From contig CBDHDW010000013.1 in assembly GCA_965261915.1 (NCBI GenBank), forward strand, positions 806,001 through 870,000: 64,000 nt of DNA. Reading direction: 5' to 3'. Below are positions 26,646-35,320 of the stretch, piece after piece; position 1 is the stretch's first letter; each line of letters begins with the position of its first letter. A program made the position numbers and the translations under genes. This DNA is from JAIBDK01 sp965261915. GTDB taxonomy: Bacteria > Pseudomonadota > Gammaproteobacteria > Arenicellales > Poriferihabitantaceae. Below the pieces are notes generated by a model that worked only from the letters and a program-made list of their open reading frames with translations, ran no database searches and had not been told where the DNA came from.

Positions 26646-27595
26646 AAGCGGCGAGCAAGCCGGTACATCAACCTCTGCACCAGCCCGATCTTAATTCCCA
26701 TCGCGGCGGTACAAATTCCAAGACTTACCCGTTGTCGAGCAGTAAGCCTGGTAGCAAAGCGTTGTCGAAATTCGGCTGCCTGCATTGAAACCTCGATCAA
26801 GTGCTGGTTCGATTTGCCTGCCAGAATACGCCCCCAAAAGAGTAGTTTGACGATCGATGTCTTGCTAAATTCTTTAGCACCAAGGGCATTGTTGCCGTGC
26901 TGTCTATAGCGCACCAGGGGTGTATCCAGATAGATCAGGTGACCGAAAGCTGTCGCAACCAAGGCTAACCACCAATCGTGCATGATGGCATTTACCGGCA
27001 CTGGCACGGCTCGTTGCGCCAGGGATTCGTTAATAAGCGCCGTGCAACCGGTTACCAAATTGCTAATAAGTAAATTCGGAAATGTGTTTCTCTCAATTTG
27101 CAAACCCTGATAACTGATAAAGGATTTTGCAATAACGGTGTTCTGCTTCGATACGACTTCGAGGTCACTATATATTAGTATCGGTGGCTGTAGTGTAGAG
27201 CTCGTCGTGTTTTGGGTTCTTTCAGCTTCCAGCATAGCCGCAATTTGTTTCTCAATTTTGTCCGGGTACCAGATGTCGTCCTGATCGCAAAACATCATAT
27301 AGGCCGATGGTAAACCTAGCGCTGACTTCGTTCTCAATACATAGTCGATCAAAAAAGCGAAGCTGCCACTCGCCCCTTTATTGCCGTTGTCCGGTGCCAG
27401 CAAATGTATACGGCCCGGGTGTTTCTCGACATAGCTCTGCAACAGAGACACCGACCCGTCACAGGAGCCATCATCTCTCACTACCAACAGAAAATTACTG
27501 TAGGATTGAGCCAGTAGCGAATCGAGTTGTTCGCAGAGAAATTTCTCACCGTTATAGGTGGATAACAAGACGGCAATTTTGGGTTCGGTATTCAT
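26642..27595 (-). CDS. family 2 glycosyltransferase
   Basis: This is a 317-residue GT-A enzyme that likely adds a sugar, perhaps rhamnose, to a polysaccharide intermediate at the cytoplasmic face. The N-terminus has IAVLLSTYNGEKFLCEQLDS, FLLVVRDDGSCDGS and the metal-binding MFCDQDDIWYPDKIEKQ. The C-terminal region (MHDWWLALVATAFG, TPLVRYRQHGNNALG) is typical of rhamnosyltransferase-like GT2 proteins. It follows another GT2 gene with 6 bp between, same strand. Confidence 0.87.
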   Translation of the reverse strand: MNTEPKIAVLLSTYNGEKFLCEQLDSLLAQSYSNFLLVVRDDGSCDGSVSLLQSYVEKHPGRIHLLAPDNGNKGASGSFAFLIDYVLRTKSALGLPSAYMMFCDQDDIWYPDKIEKQIAAMLEAERTQNTTSSTLQPPILIYSDLEVVSKQNTVIAKSFISYQGLQIERNTFPNLLISNLVTGCTALINESLAQRAVPVPVNAIMHDWWLALVATAFGHLIYLDTPLVRYRQHGNNALGAKEFSKTSIVKLLFWGRILAGKSNQHLIEVSMQAAEFRQRFATRLTARQRVSLGICTAAMGIKIGLVQRLMYRLARRF

Positions 27596-27601
27596 CAGCT
27601 C

Positions 27602-28534
27602 TCAGGCCAGGGTTTTCGCGTCACGAATAGCGGAGCGAATATTCTGAAAGTACTGTACACGCTGGGGGGAAGAAATCAGTAGCCAGGTCGCCTTCAGTGT
27701 AAATCGGATCATATCGCGGAGTTTCCACCCCAGCGGTGAATACTCTGCACCGTACAAGTGAATTCGGTTTCTGCTTGAGTAGTATGTTCTTGATGGATTA
27801 TGCTGGGCAAGGAACCCTGCTTTAACCAAAGGGTTCGTACTACGCTCACCTATCGCATGGTAAAGTACGGCAGCGTCCGTACCCACCAAATCGAAGCCTG
27901 AGAATTTAGCCCGAAAGCACCACTCCAAGTCTACATTATCTATAAAATAACTTTCTTTCATGTCACCGATTTTCGGAAGGTGTTGCAGCGCCAATAAAGA
28001 CCCCGATGTAATAAGAAAATCGGCGACAAAATGTTGTTCTCTACCAGCAAATGCACGATCGGAACGCCAAATAATTTTGCTGAAAAGCTTGAACGGCGTT
28101 TGTCGCATGGTTTGCGGGTTTATTATTCTGGGACCAACGGCCGCGATACCTTTTTGACTAAAACGACTTGCGTCCCTGTGTGCTTCAATCATGCGAGAGA
28201 TAAACAAATCACAAAGACTGCTGTCTTGATCAAATAGAAAAACGTAGTTGTAATCGCTTGACTGTGCCGATGCGATACCTCGATTCAAGGCGCTGGCTAA
28301 ACCCTCGTTGGTTCCCAGCCGAATCAAGTCTATACAGCGATCATAGACAACTATGGACGTCGTTAGCTCCGCAATGTCTTTAGACCCATTGTCTATCACA
28401 ATAAAGTCTGTTTCTTTGTTCAACTGGCCGAGTAATTTCAACAAGGCTGTTATGTCAGGGTTGTAGCTAACCACAACCGCACAGCTTTCCCCGCGTACAG
28501 TGTCATTCAATGCTGGCGCTTCAGTATTTTTCAC
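27602..28534 (-). CDS. family 2 glycosyltransferase, rhamnosyltransferase-like
   Basis: This is a 310-residue GT2 enzyme with CAVVVSYNPDITALLKLL, FIVIDNGSKD, the acidic metal site YVFLFDQDSSLC, SYFIDNVDLEWCFRAKFSGF and HNPSRTYYSSRNRIHLY. The last two are characteristic of WbbL/RfbN-type rhamnosyltransferases used in O-antigen assembly. It overlaps the upstream membrane-protein gene by 14 bases and precedes the second GT2, so the three genes form an operon. Confidence 0.88.
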   Translation of the reverse strand: MKNTEAPALNDTVRGESCAVVVSYNPDITALLKLLGQLNKETDFIVIDNGSKDIAELTTSIVVYDRCIDLIRLGTNEGLASALNRGIASAQSSDYNYVFLFDQDSSLCDLFISRMIEAHRDASRFSQKGIAAVGPRIINPQTMRQTPFKLFSKIIWRSDRAFAGREQHFVADFLITSGSLLALQHLPKIGDMKESYFIDNVDLEWCFRAKFSGFDLVGTDAAVLYHAIGERSTNPLVKAGFLAQHNPSRTYYSSRNRIHLYGAEYSPLGWKLRDMIRFTLKATWLLISSPQRVQYFQNIRSAIRDAKTLA

Positions 28535-29099
28535 CAGGTACTTCCGCTGAGACTAGAATCCGATCGGGATCATTTCTGGAGACAATCAAAAAATAGGCGA
28601 TTGAGGCTATACCAAAAGCCAGGCCAACAACCACACCGGCATCAAGTATGCCACGCCAGGGTTGCGGTATTAGCCGCATTAACAGCACGAAGCAAAGAAT
28701 CATCATCGTCAGTGCAAGGGAAAGTATTTGGCGTTTTCTTGTAGCGTAGATATAGCCCATGCAAAACAGTGGTGCCAGTAGCACATGAATTAGACGCGGG
28801 TTATCCGCCAGGTAACGCGCTCGAACGACCACCCGCGGCGCAAAACCCAGATGGAAGCCTTTATAACCTTCGGCGTATGCCATATAGATAACACTCACCA
28901 GCAACGCCAACCAATGGCCCTGGCTCATGGGCAAGTTTTCCAGAGCCAGGGCCATAGGTGCCAATCTATAGATGGCAAAGGACAGCAGCAGCAGCACACC
29001 CCCTATACCCCAGGCAAATCCGAATGCTTTCACTTTTATTCCATTAACCAGAATTGAGTCAACATTATAACGGTTTTGCCACAAAACCTGGAAAATCAT
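28521..29099 (-). CDS. integral membrane protein of the glycan operon
   Basis: This is a 192-residue protein with about five hydrophobic spans, near residues 27-50, 62-80, 102-118, 124-143 and 148-172. A conserved-looking loop (YAEGYKGFHLGFAPRVVVRA) lies between the second and third. I do not recognise a named family. It is the first gene of a three-gene minus-strand unit with two glycosyltransferases, with a 14-bp overlap to the next, so a role in surface glycan handling is the best guess. Confidence 0.7.
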   Translation of the reverse strand: MIFQVLWQNRYNVDSILVNGIKVKAFGFAWGIGGVLLLLSFAIYRLAPMALALENLPMSQGHWLALLVSVIYMAYAEGYKGFHLGFAPRVVVRARYLADNPRLIHVLLAPLFCMGYIYATRKRQILSLALTMMILCFVLLMRLIPQPWRGILDAGVVVGLAFGIASIAYFLIVSRNDPDRILVSAEVPGEKY

Positions 29100-29256
29100 T
29101 ACCTCCCCCCAAGCCTGTCTATTCGAGACATCGCAACTACCGAAAAAGTGAGCTATGATTTCAGCGTAAATTAGAGAGGGCTGCCTACATTACGCCAGGC
29201 CGCTCACAGAAAATGCCGTGTTTATTACAGGATTGATCTAATGAGTGTTTTGTGGA

Positions 29257-29272
29257 TTATGCAAAGGTCTCT
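29257..29272. repeat. solo IS5-type terminal sequence
   Basis: The 16-mer ttatgcaaaggtctct is identical to the IS5 end at 671-686, but no transposase lies near it. It is probably a stub left by deletion. The rest of 29100-29360 holds no recognisable gene. Confidence 0.5.
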
Positions 29273-29360
29273 TTGAACGAACAAATCCTCATGATTTTCC
29301 ACATGGAAGGCGACCTAGCTGGGTTCTTGTACCGTCTTTATAGGCCGCACATTCCGACAA

Positions 29361-29639
29361 TTATGCAGGGATACGAAAACGCACCGTATAATCTTTCGGG
29401 TTCATATTAAATTTTTTCTCATTGTCTAATTCAATATCCCTCAGTGGGAGAATTTTGTCATTTTCATCAACCAAGAATATTTCGTAACGACTCTTATTCT
29501 CTTCATAACAGTCAAACTCATTTTTAGTCAGAATAAATTCGTTCCCCATAAAGCTTTTAACTTCTACATATCGCCATGTTTTTCCACTATCGCATGAGTA
29601 CATAATATCATAGCCAAGACTGTCATCCTCCTCGGACAC
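29361..29639 (-). pseudogene. DUF3883 (NO VEIN C-terminal) domain fragment
   Basis: This is a 92-residue C-terminal domain of the DUF3883 type: LGYDIMYSCDSGKTWRYVEV, KSFMG, FILTKNEFDCYEE and YEIFLVDENDK. The Asp and EVK residues resemble a PD-(D/E)XK nuclease-like core. The frame is open upstream of the ATG into a run of eight G residues at 29647-29654. The preceding gene reads into the same run in another frame, so the two are one gene split by a tract-length change. Confidence 0.72.
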
Positions 29640-30318
29640 ATTCTTGCCCCCCCCTGTCTTTTTTTCTTTGTTCTGTATGCGAGTTGTATTTATATGATCC
29701 CCTTCTTTTTTTAGGATTATTCTCTGGATAAAATGCAGTAGTACGACAATTGTCTACAGGTATATCTTGTGTCGAAGTTTCTGGTTCTTGGTTTTCACCC
29801 TGATCAATATTGTTCTGTTTTTTCGCCTCTTCAACACAATTAGCCTCGTATTCAATCTCTTTGTTGACTTCATTAGCCCCGCCTTCGAAATACAGCAGGC
29901 TTCTATGAGATGATGAAAGCGAATCTGGTTCCTCAACTTGAACTTGTTTTTTGTTGTTTTCAAGATAAGCATCAAATTCACCTGCTTTATCAAAATTTAA
30001 TTCCCCATGCTCTTCTATTATAAAATCTCCCCATAACCCCTCATAGTCCAAGTCCGTTAGAAATTGATATTTGTACGACTTTATTTTGTCTTTAATCCAC
30101 TCTTCATTTTTTTGATAGTACGATATGTCATTCAGAAATTCTTTCTGTTCTCCGACATACTCATTTGATAATTTATGCCATAAAGCTGATTTATATTTTG
30201 TTAGGTTCTTATTAAATATATTTTCTAAATTTGTTTTATGTGCTTCTGATAACTCCAATTTATAGTGTGTATGTTCATTGAAATCGGGTAACCACTCAGG
30301 GCCAAAAAGTTTTAACAC
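29623..30318 (-). pseudogene. N-terminal part of the split DUF3883 protein
   Basis: This is a 231-codon reading with a charged, helix-rich N-terminal region (HKTNLENIFNKNLTKY, EWIKDKIKSYKYQF) and a low-complexity acidic and Asn-rich middle. It ends in a basic stretch (PKKRRGSYKYNSHTEQRKKDR) at the poly-G tract. After the tract the reading becomes QECVRGG-stop; with seven G residues it would run into GKNVSEEDDSLGYD of the DUF3883 domain. The beginning (GTG at 30318 directly after a TAG) looks cut by the neighbouring IS66 element, so the native protein was probably longer. Function unknown; large DUF3883 proteins often occur in defence loci. Confidence 0.55.
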
Positions 30319-30330
30319 TGACTATCTAAA

Positions 30331-30361
30331 ATAAAAAAAGGATCGACTTGCTTGATCCTTT
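30331..30361 (-). terminator. hairpin with T-run on the minus strand
   Basis: Stem aaaggatc / gatccttt with a 9-base loop; on the minus strand it is followed by TTTTTTT. It lies between the split DUF3883 gene and the IS66 transposase. It may belong to the IS end or block read-through from the right. Confidence 0.6.
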
Positions 30362-30406
30362 CTAGGCGTTATTCTATTACTTTCCTTTTGATAATCACGT
30401 GAAACA

Positions 30407-31293
30407 ATGAAAATAAGTGGCATCGATATCGAGTCGAATATCGAGAATATTCAAGCACAAATTAAAGCTGATAAAACGCTATCACCTTCAATGCGCACCG
30501 CTATGGATTTATTGCTACTTATCGTTACGTTGCTTTGTCAACGCCTCGGGCTCAATAGTAGCAACAGCAGTAAACCGCCTTCATCAGATCCAAACAGAAA
30601 GAAGAATTTAAAAACCAATAGTACCAAAAAATCAGGTGGTCAAAAAGGGCGAAAAGGTACAACGCTTCCGCTTGATATTGCGCCAGATATTACCCATAAA
30701 TTGCCCGTTGATAGAGCGCTTTTACCGCCAGGTAACTATACTGACAAAGGCGAAGAGATCCGCCAAGTCGTTGATATTGAGTTCAAGCGCGTTGTTACTG
30801 AATATCGAGCACAAATACTCGAAGATGAGTGGGGTAAACGCTTCGTTGCGAAGTTCCCCAATGACGTGAAAAGCCGTATTCAATATGGCAAGGGATTGCG
30901 GGCTCACGCGGTTTACCTCTCTCAGTACCAATTGCTTCCTTATGGTCGCATTAGAGAATATTTTGCTGATCAGCTTGATATTCCGCTCAGTAGTGGCAGC
31001 CTTTTTAACTTCATCAACACCGCCTATGAAAATTTGGAAGAAACCCAAGCTTTAGCGATTATCAAAGCTAACTTAGTGAAAGAAAAAGTGTTACATACAG
31101 ATGAAACAGGTATCAATATCAACGGGAAAAGACAATGGTTGCATAATGCCTCTTCTCTAGATTGGACCGATTTGTCAGTACACGAAAAACGAGGGGCTGA
31201 AGCGATGGATGAAATGGGCATATTGCCGCAATTTCAAGGCGTAATGTGTCACGACCATTGGAAACCTTATTATCGTTATAAGAGCCTACTTGA
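30407..31293 (+). pseudogene. IS66-family transposase, truncated
   Basis: This is a TnpC-type IS66 transposase. It has the coiled-coil N-terminus, the motif LNSSNSSKPPSSDPNRKKN, the lysine-rich KKSGGQKGRKGTTL, SGSLFNFINTAYENL, KVLHTDETGININGKRQWLH with a catalytic Asp, and GVMCHDHWKPYYRY with the second. The conserved C-terminal part (CNAHHLREL onward, with the final Glu) is missing. The frame continues to 31429 but with unrelated residues, because a different element begins near 31294. It differs strongly from the IS66 copies at 49.4 and 63.4 kb. Confidence 0.82.
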
Positions 31294-31341
31294 GAGTACC
31301 GAGTTCTGCGCTCTGTTTTATTTGCTGTTTAGCGAAACCAG

Positions 31342-31605
31342 TCAAGCGGCAGCTCCGCAACATTTCTTGTATTTCTTCCCGCTTCCGCAGACACACCGTT
31401 CATTTCGCCCGATCTTTGCGGCTTCATGATGGATGGGAGGCGATAGCTTTCTTTCCAGGTCCGTTAGATCCTCTTCCTTGTCCGGTTCAAACCCCAAAAT
31501 AAAATGCCAGCCGTTTTCATGACAGGTATTGGCGATCATATCGACTTTTGAGTCATCGGCAATTCTTAAAATCAATGGGTTCTTTTTACTGCCCAGTTTG
31601 GCCAC
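31342..31605 (-). CDS. SEC-C metal-binding motif protein (PBPRA1643-like)
   Basis: This is an 87-residue protein opening MAKLGSKKNPLILRIADDS, with a middle block NGWHFILGFEPDKEEDLTDL and a C-terminal SEC-C motif GRNERCVCGSGKKYKKCCG that should bind zinc. It matches a family of short SEC-C proteins I recall as PBPRA1643-like. It is the second gene of a minus-strand pair with a DUF6788 gene (28 bp upstream), inside an insertion element, so it may be a transposition accessory or passenger. Confidence 0.8.
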   Translation of the reverse strand: MAKLGSKKNPLILRIADDSKVDMIANTCHENGWHFILGFEPDKEEDLTDLERKLSPPIHHEAAKIGRNERCVCGSGKKYKKCCGAAA

Positions 31606-31633
31606 GATTTTTGCTTGCTTCCCGTTGTAATCA

Positions 31634-31945
31634 CTACGCTTGCTTGAGTTTCATTGATAACTTTGAGTGCTCAATACTCAGCGCCACCCATTGTGCATTG
31701 AGCTTCTTGAACCGTTTATAGTTACTTATCTGGCCGCGTATATCGCCCACAAATTCCTTGCGAATATACTCCGTCCGGCTCTTCATATCCAGTGTATAGC
31801 TGACCTGATAATAAGGCCCAGTCTGACTCTCCCGGTCCTTGTATTGCTTCGTCAACGATCCAGGGCGCATAGCGCCCAGTAATGCTATGTCACCTTTGAT
31901 CTTTGTCATACGCCGTTCAATTTGTGCGAGCCTTTTCTTTGTCAT
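31634..31945 (-). CDS. DUF6788-type protein associated with the element
   Basis: This is a 103-residue basic protein: coiled-coil start (KKRLAQIERRMTKIKGDIAL), then LGAMRPGSLTKQYKDRE, TGPYYQVSYTLDMKSRTEYI, and a helical end (FKKLNAQWVALSIEHSKL). This order matches DUF6788 proteins, which often lie beside transposases. Its function is unknown; DNA binding is plausible from the basic content. Divergent from the transposase with about 48 bp between, so promoters for both probably lie there. Confidence 0.72.
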   Translation of the reverse strand: MTKKRLAQIERRMTKIKGDIALLGAMRPGSLTKQYKDRESQTGPYYQVSYTLDMKSRTEYIRKEFVGDIRGQISNYKRFKKLNAQWVALSIEHSKLSMKLKQA

Positions 31946-31993
31946 TGATATAGCATATACAGGCTATGTTAGTTTGTCAAAAGGACACTGTCT

Positions 31994-33391
31994 ATGCTGT
32001 GGATCTATTGGTGGGATGCAATCATTTATCTTCGCCCGGCTTGCGCTCGTACCCGGACATTTATGTGGTTCGCCGTCTGTGTGGCGGGATTGACGGTTCG
32101 TACCGAACGAATGGGGGTGACGAGTATTGTCCGGGCGCTGGGGTTACAGGGGCGGTTTTATGACAACTTGCTGGATAACTTCCACAGCACCGGCATTAAG
32201 TTGGACTCAATGACGGTATTGTGGTCTCAACTTGTACTTCGACTGTTCCCTGGTCTGGTTCGAGTGAATGGCCGACTCGTGTTGGTGGGGGACGGCATTA
32301 AGGTCTCCAAACAGGGCAAAAAGATGCCTGCTGTGAAGCTGCTACATCAGGAATCCGAGTCAAATACCAAAGCGGAGTACATCATGGGACACTCCTTTCA
32401 GGCCGTCTCTATTCTTTCTCGTGCCGCCAATAGCGTGTTCGCTGTGCCGCTTGCCGCGAGGATTCATGAGGGGACCGTGTTATCGAATCGTGACCGGCGT
32501 ACCCTGCTCGACAAAATGATCAGTCTACTGGCGATAGTCAGTATTCAGGAGCCGTATTATTTTGTCGCCGACGCCTATTATGCCAGCCAGAAAGTCGTTA
32601 ATGGGCTTTTGAATGAGGGGAATCATTTGGTCACCCGCGCCAGATCAAATGCGGTTGCCTACCAGCTGCATCATCAGCAACAGCCGAAAAAAAGAGGGCG
32701 GCCACGTAAGTATGGTGACAAGGTAAAACCAAGATCACTGTTTGGGTTGGTCGCATTGATGGAGGAGGCTCAAAGCCCTGTCTATGGCGAAAAAAACGTA
32801 GCTATCCGATACGCAGTCCATGATTTATTATGGAGACCGACCGGCAGTATTGTTCGGTTTGTCATTGTCGTTCACCCAACGAGGGGACGCTGTATACTCA
32901 TGTCTACTGATACGTCATTATCGGCCCTCGATATCATTCACCTCTACGGTCTGCGATTTAAAATAGAGCATGCCTTCAAGCAGGCGGTTCATGTTATCGG
33001 TTCTTTTTCATACCATTTCTGGATGAGCGTAATGAAGCCATTGGAGCGACGCAATGGTAATCAGCACCTTCACCGGGAATCAAAAAAATATCGCGATGGC
33101 GTCAAGCGAAAACTGAAGGCTTATCACGTCTTTGTACACGCGGGGATTGTTGCTCAAGGGCTACTTCATTACCTGGCATCTTGCCACACTCGGCTAGTCT
33201 GGAACTCTTTTGGCTCCTGGCTTCGAACGATCCGGCCCGGTCTAGCTCCGTCCGAGTTGGTGGTTGCCACTGCGCTACGCAGCAGCCTCCCGCATTTTCT
33301 CCTGGATACGGATTCTCGTACAAACTTCGCGAAATTCATCACGCAACGGCAAGACCTTGATAGAATGGCGCTATTTAGGCTTGTGTCATGA
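31994..33391 (+). CDS. DDE transposase of an unclassified IS4-like element
   Basis: This is a 465-residue transposase. It starts with a Trp- and Arg-rich segment (YWWDAIIYLRPACARTRTF), then VTSIVRALGLQGRFYDNLL. A probable first catalytic Asp is in RLVLVGDGIKVSKQGKKMP, a second near PYYFVADAYYASQKV, and the final Glu in YGLRFKIEHAFKQAVHVIG. Family placement is by overall pattern (DDE, IS4-like) and not certain. ATG at 31994 is preferred because conserved residues begin immediately. It ends five bases before the right inverted repeat. Confidence 0.78.
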   Translation: MLWIYWWDAIIYLRPACARTRTFMWFAVCVAGLTVRTERMGVTSIVRALGLQGRFYDNLLDNFHSTGIKLDSMTVLWSQLVLRLFPGLVRVNGRLVLVGDGIKVSKQGKKMPAVKLLHQESESNTKAEYIMGHSFQAVSILSRAANSVFAVPLAARIHEGTVLSNRDRRTLLDKMISLLAIVSIQEPYYFVADAYYASQKVVNGLLNEGNHLVTRARSNAVAYQLHHQQQPKKRGRPRKYGDKVKPRSLFGLVALMEEAQSPVYGEKNVAIRYAVHDLLWRPTGSIVRFVIVVHPTRGRCILMSTDTSLSALDIIHLYGLRFKIEHAFKQAVHVIGSFSYHFWMSVMKPLERRNGNQHLHRESKKYRDGVKRKLKAYHVFVHAGIVAQGLLHYLASCHTRLVWNSFGSWLRTIRPGLAPSELVVATALRSSLPHFLLDTDSRTNFAKFITQRQDLDRMALFRLVS

Positions 33392-33624
33392 GACTAACTC
33401 GGTACTCATGAGGACCTTTAATGAAGACGAAAAACCATTTCCATTTGCCGATTGGCCTTCTGAACAGAATTAGGGAAAACAAGGGAAAACAATTGGCCTG
33501 ACTGTATTTTCTCTATGTACTAGAACTTGCCAAATCGAATCCGTTACTTTGGCGCCCCAATCCAGCTTAAGCGCTCGTAGCAGAACAAGAATTTAGATAT
33601 ACTCCAGCGCCCTAAAATCACACG

Positions 33625-35301
33625 ATGGCCACTATGTCTGACGACGCCAAACCGGTTAACTTTATTCGCCGGGTTATTGACGAAGATCTGGCTTCCGGAA
33701 AGCATGCACAGATAGTAACCCGGTTCCCACCGGAGCCGAATGGTTATCTGCACATTGGTCACGCAAAATCGATTTGGCTCAATTTTGGCATAAAGGATCA
33801 ATATCAGGGTAAGTGCAGCTTGAGATTCGATGATACAAACCCCGTTAAGGAGGATGCAGAGTTTGTCACGGCAATAGCAGAAGATGTCCGTTGGCTAGGA
33901 TATGAATGGACAGCAATTGCACACGCTTCAGACTATTTTGAAGAATTTCATCGTTATGCGATCGAACTGATTAACAAAGGCCTGGCTTATGTGGACAGTT
34001 CATCGGCTGAAGCAATCAGGCATCTCAGGGGAACACTCTCAGCGCCCGGAGAAGACAGCCCGTACCGTGAAAGAAGCGTTGCAGAGAATCTCGACTTGTT
34101 CGACAGAATGCGCAAAGGCGAGTTTGAAGACGGTGCCCACGTTTTACGCGCAAAGATCGATATGTCTTCCCCCAACATTAATTTACGAGACCCGATTTTA
34201 TATCGAATTCGACATCACGATCACCAGCGCACCGGTAACCAGTGGTGCATCTACCCGATGTACGATTTTGCCCACGGACAGGGAGATGCCATTGAAGGTG
34301 TGACTCACTCCTTGTGCACATTGGAATTTGAAGATCATCGGGCGTTGTACGAATGGTTTATTGAAAATATTTCTGTTCCGAGCAAACCCCGACAGATCGA
34401 ATTTTCCCGCTTGAATCTGAACTATACCGTGATGAGCAAACGAATGCTTACCCAGCTGGTCGAGCAAAAACATGTTAGTGGTTGGGATGACCCCCGCATG
34501 CCAACGATTTCAGGGCTACGCCGCAGGGGATTTACGTCCGACTCGATTCGTAATTTCATTGCATCGGTGGGCATTACCAGGAAAGCAAATATCATTGAGA
34601 TGGGCGTTCTTGAGAACTGTATTCGTGAAGACCTGGACCCCACAGCACCGCGGGCAATGGCGGTTTTAAGACCATTGAAAGTCGTGATAGAAAACTATGC
34701 CGACGGCGAAAGTGAACAGCTTGAAGTTCCCAATCACCCTGGGAACAGTGAGATGGGGACGCGGACCATTACCCTGAGCCGTGAGATCTGGATTGATCGG
34801 GATGATTACATGGACGATCCGCCGAAGAAATTCTTCAGGCTCGGTCCGGAGCGTGAGGTTCGGCTGCGTTATGGGTTTGTTATCAAGTGCACTGATGTGA
34901 TTCGTGACGAAGATGGCGAGGTTGTGGAATTACGATGCGAGTTTGATCCTTCTACACGCGGCGGGAACCAACCGCAAGGCCGAAAGGTAAAAGGCATAAT
35001 TCACTGGGTATCAGCAGACCATTGCGCCGAAGCCGAAGTCCGGCTGTATGATCGATTGTTTTCCGAAGCCAACCCTCTGGCTGACAAGGAACGAGCGTTC
35101 ACAGAAGCGGTTAATCCCGATTCGCTGGAAGTGTTAACTGACTGCAAGGTTGAAGCGAGTCTTGCAAAGCCGCTGGCAGACACACGCTATCAATTTGAAA
35201 GGACCGGTTACTTTTACGCTGACAAAGATAGCTCTGAAGATAAACTGATTTTTAATCGTATTGTCACACTTCGTGACACCTGGGCAAAGCTCTCAGGCTA
35301 A
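33625..35301 (+). CDS. glnS: glutaminyl-tRNA synthetase
   Basis: This enzyme charges tRNA-Gln directly; its presence is typical of gammaproteobacteria. The 558-residue protein has the class I motif PPEPNGYLHIGHAKS near residue 35, the tRNA-contact region RIRHHDHQRTGNQWCIYPMY, and the KMSKS equivalent TVMSKRMLTQL. The C-terminal anticodon-binding barrels (IWIDRDDYMDDPPKKFFRL, RKVKGIIHWVSADHC) are complete. ATG at 33625 or 33634 could be used. The 220 bp upstream hold no clear gene. Confidence 0.97.
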   Translation: MATMSDDAKPVNFIRRVIDEDLASGKHAQIVTRFPPEPNGYLHIGHAKSIWLNFGIKDQYQGKCSLRFDDTNPVKEDAEFVTAIAEDVRWLGYEWTAIAHASDYFEEFHRYAIELINKGLAYVDSSSAEAIRHLRGTLSAPGEDSPYRERSVAENLDLFDRMRKGEFEDGAHVLRAKIDMSSPNINLRDPILYRIRHHDHQRTGNQWCIYPMYDFAHGQGDAIEGVTHSLCTLEFEDHRALYEWFIENISVPSKPRQIEFSRLNLNYTVMSKRMLTQLVEQKHVSGWDDPRMPTISGLRRRGFTSDSIRNFIASVGITRKANIIEMGVLENCIREDLDPTAPRAMAVLRPLKVVIENYADGESEQLEVPNHPGNSEMGTRTITLSREIWIDRDDYMDDPPKKFFRLGPEREVRLRYGFVIKCTDVIRDEDGEVVELRCEFDPSTRGGNQPQGRKVKGIIHWVSADHCAEAEVRLYDRLFSEANPLADKERAFTEAVNPDSLEVLTDCKVEASLAKPLADTRYQFERTGYFYADKDSSEDKLIFNRIVTLRDTWAKLSG

Positions 35302-35320
35302 TCCAATTGGTTCAAATTCT

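Larger units (their letters stand above)
31294..33407. mobile_element. insertion element with DDE transposase and two accessory genes
   Basis: A 12-bp inverted repeat, gagtaccgagtt at 31294-31305 and aactcggtactc at 33396-33407, encloses a minus-strand pair (DUF6788 then SEC-C) and a divergent plus-strand transposase. It sits in the truncated IS66 gene, whose other half is not found on the right. No clear target duplication is visible, so the exact ends are provisional. Confidence 0.58.

Noticed and set aside
33408..33473. Short frame MRTFNEDEKPFPFADWPSEQN just after the right repeat of the accessory-gene element
   Set aside because: 21 codons without a ribosome binding site; could be a C-terminal scrap of another gene but nothing identifies it.
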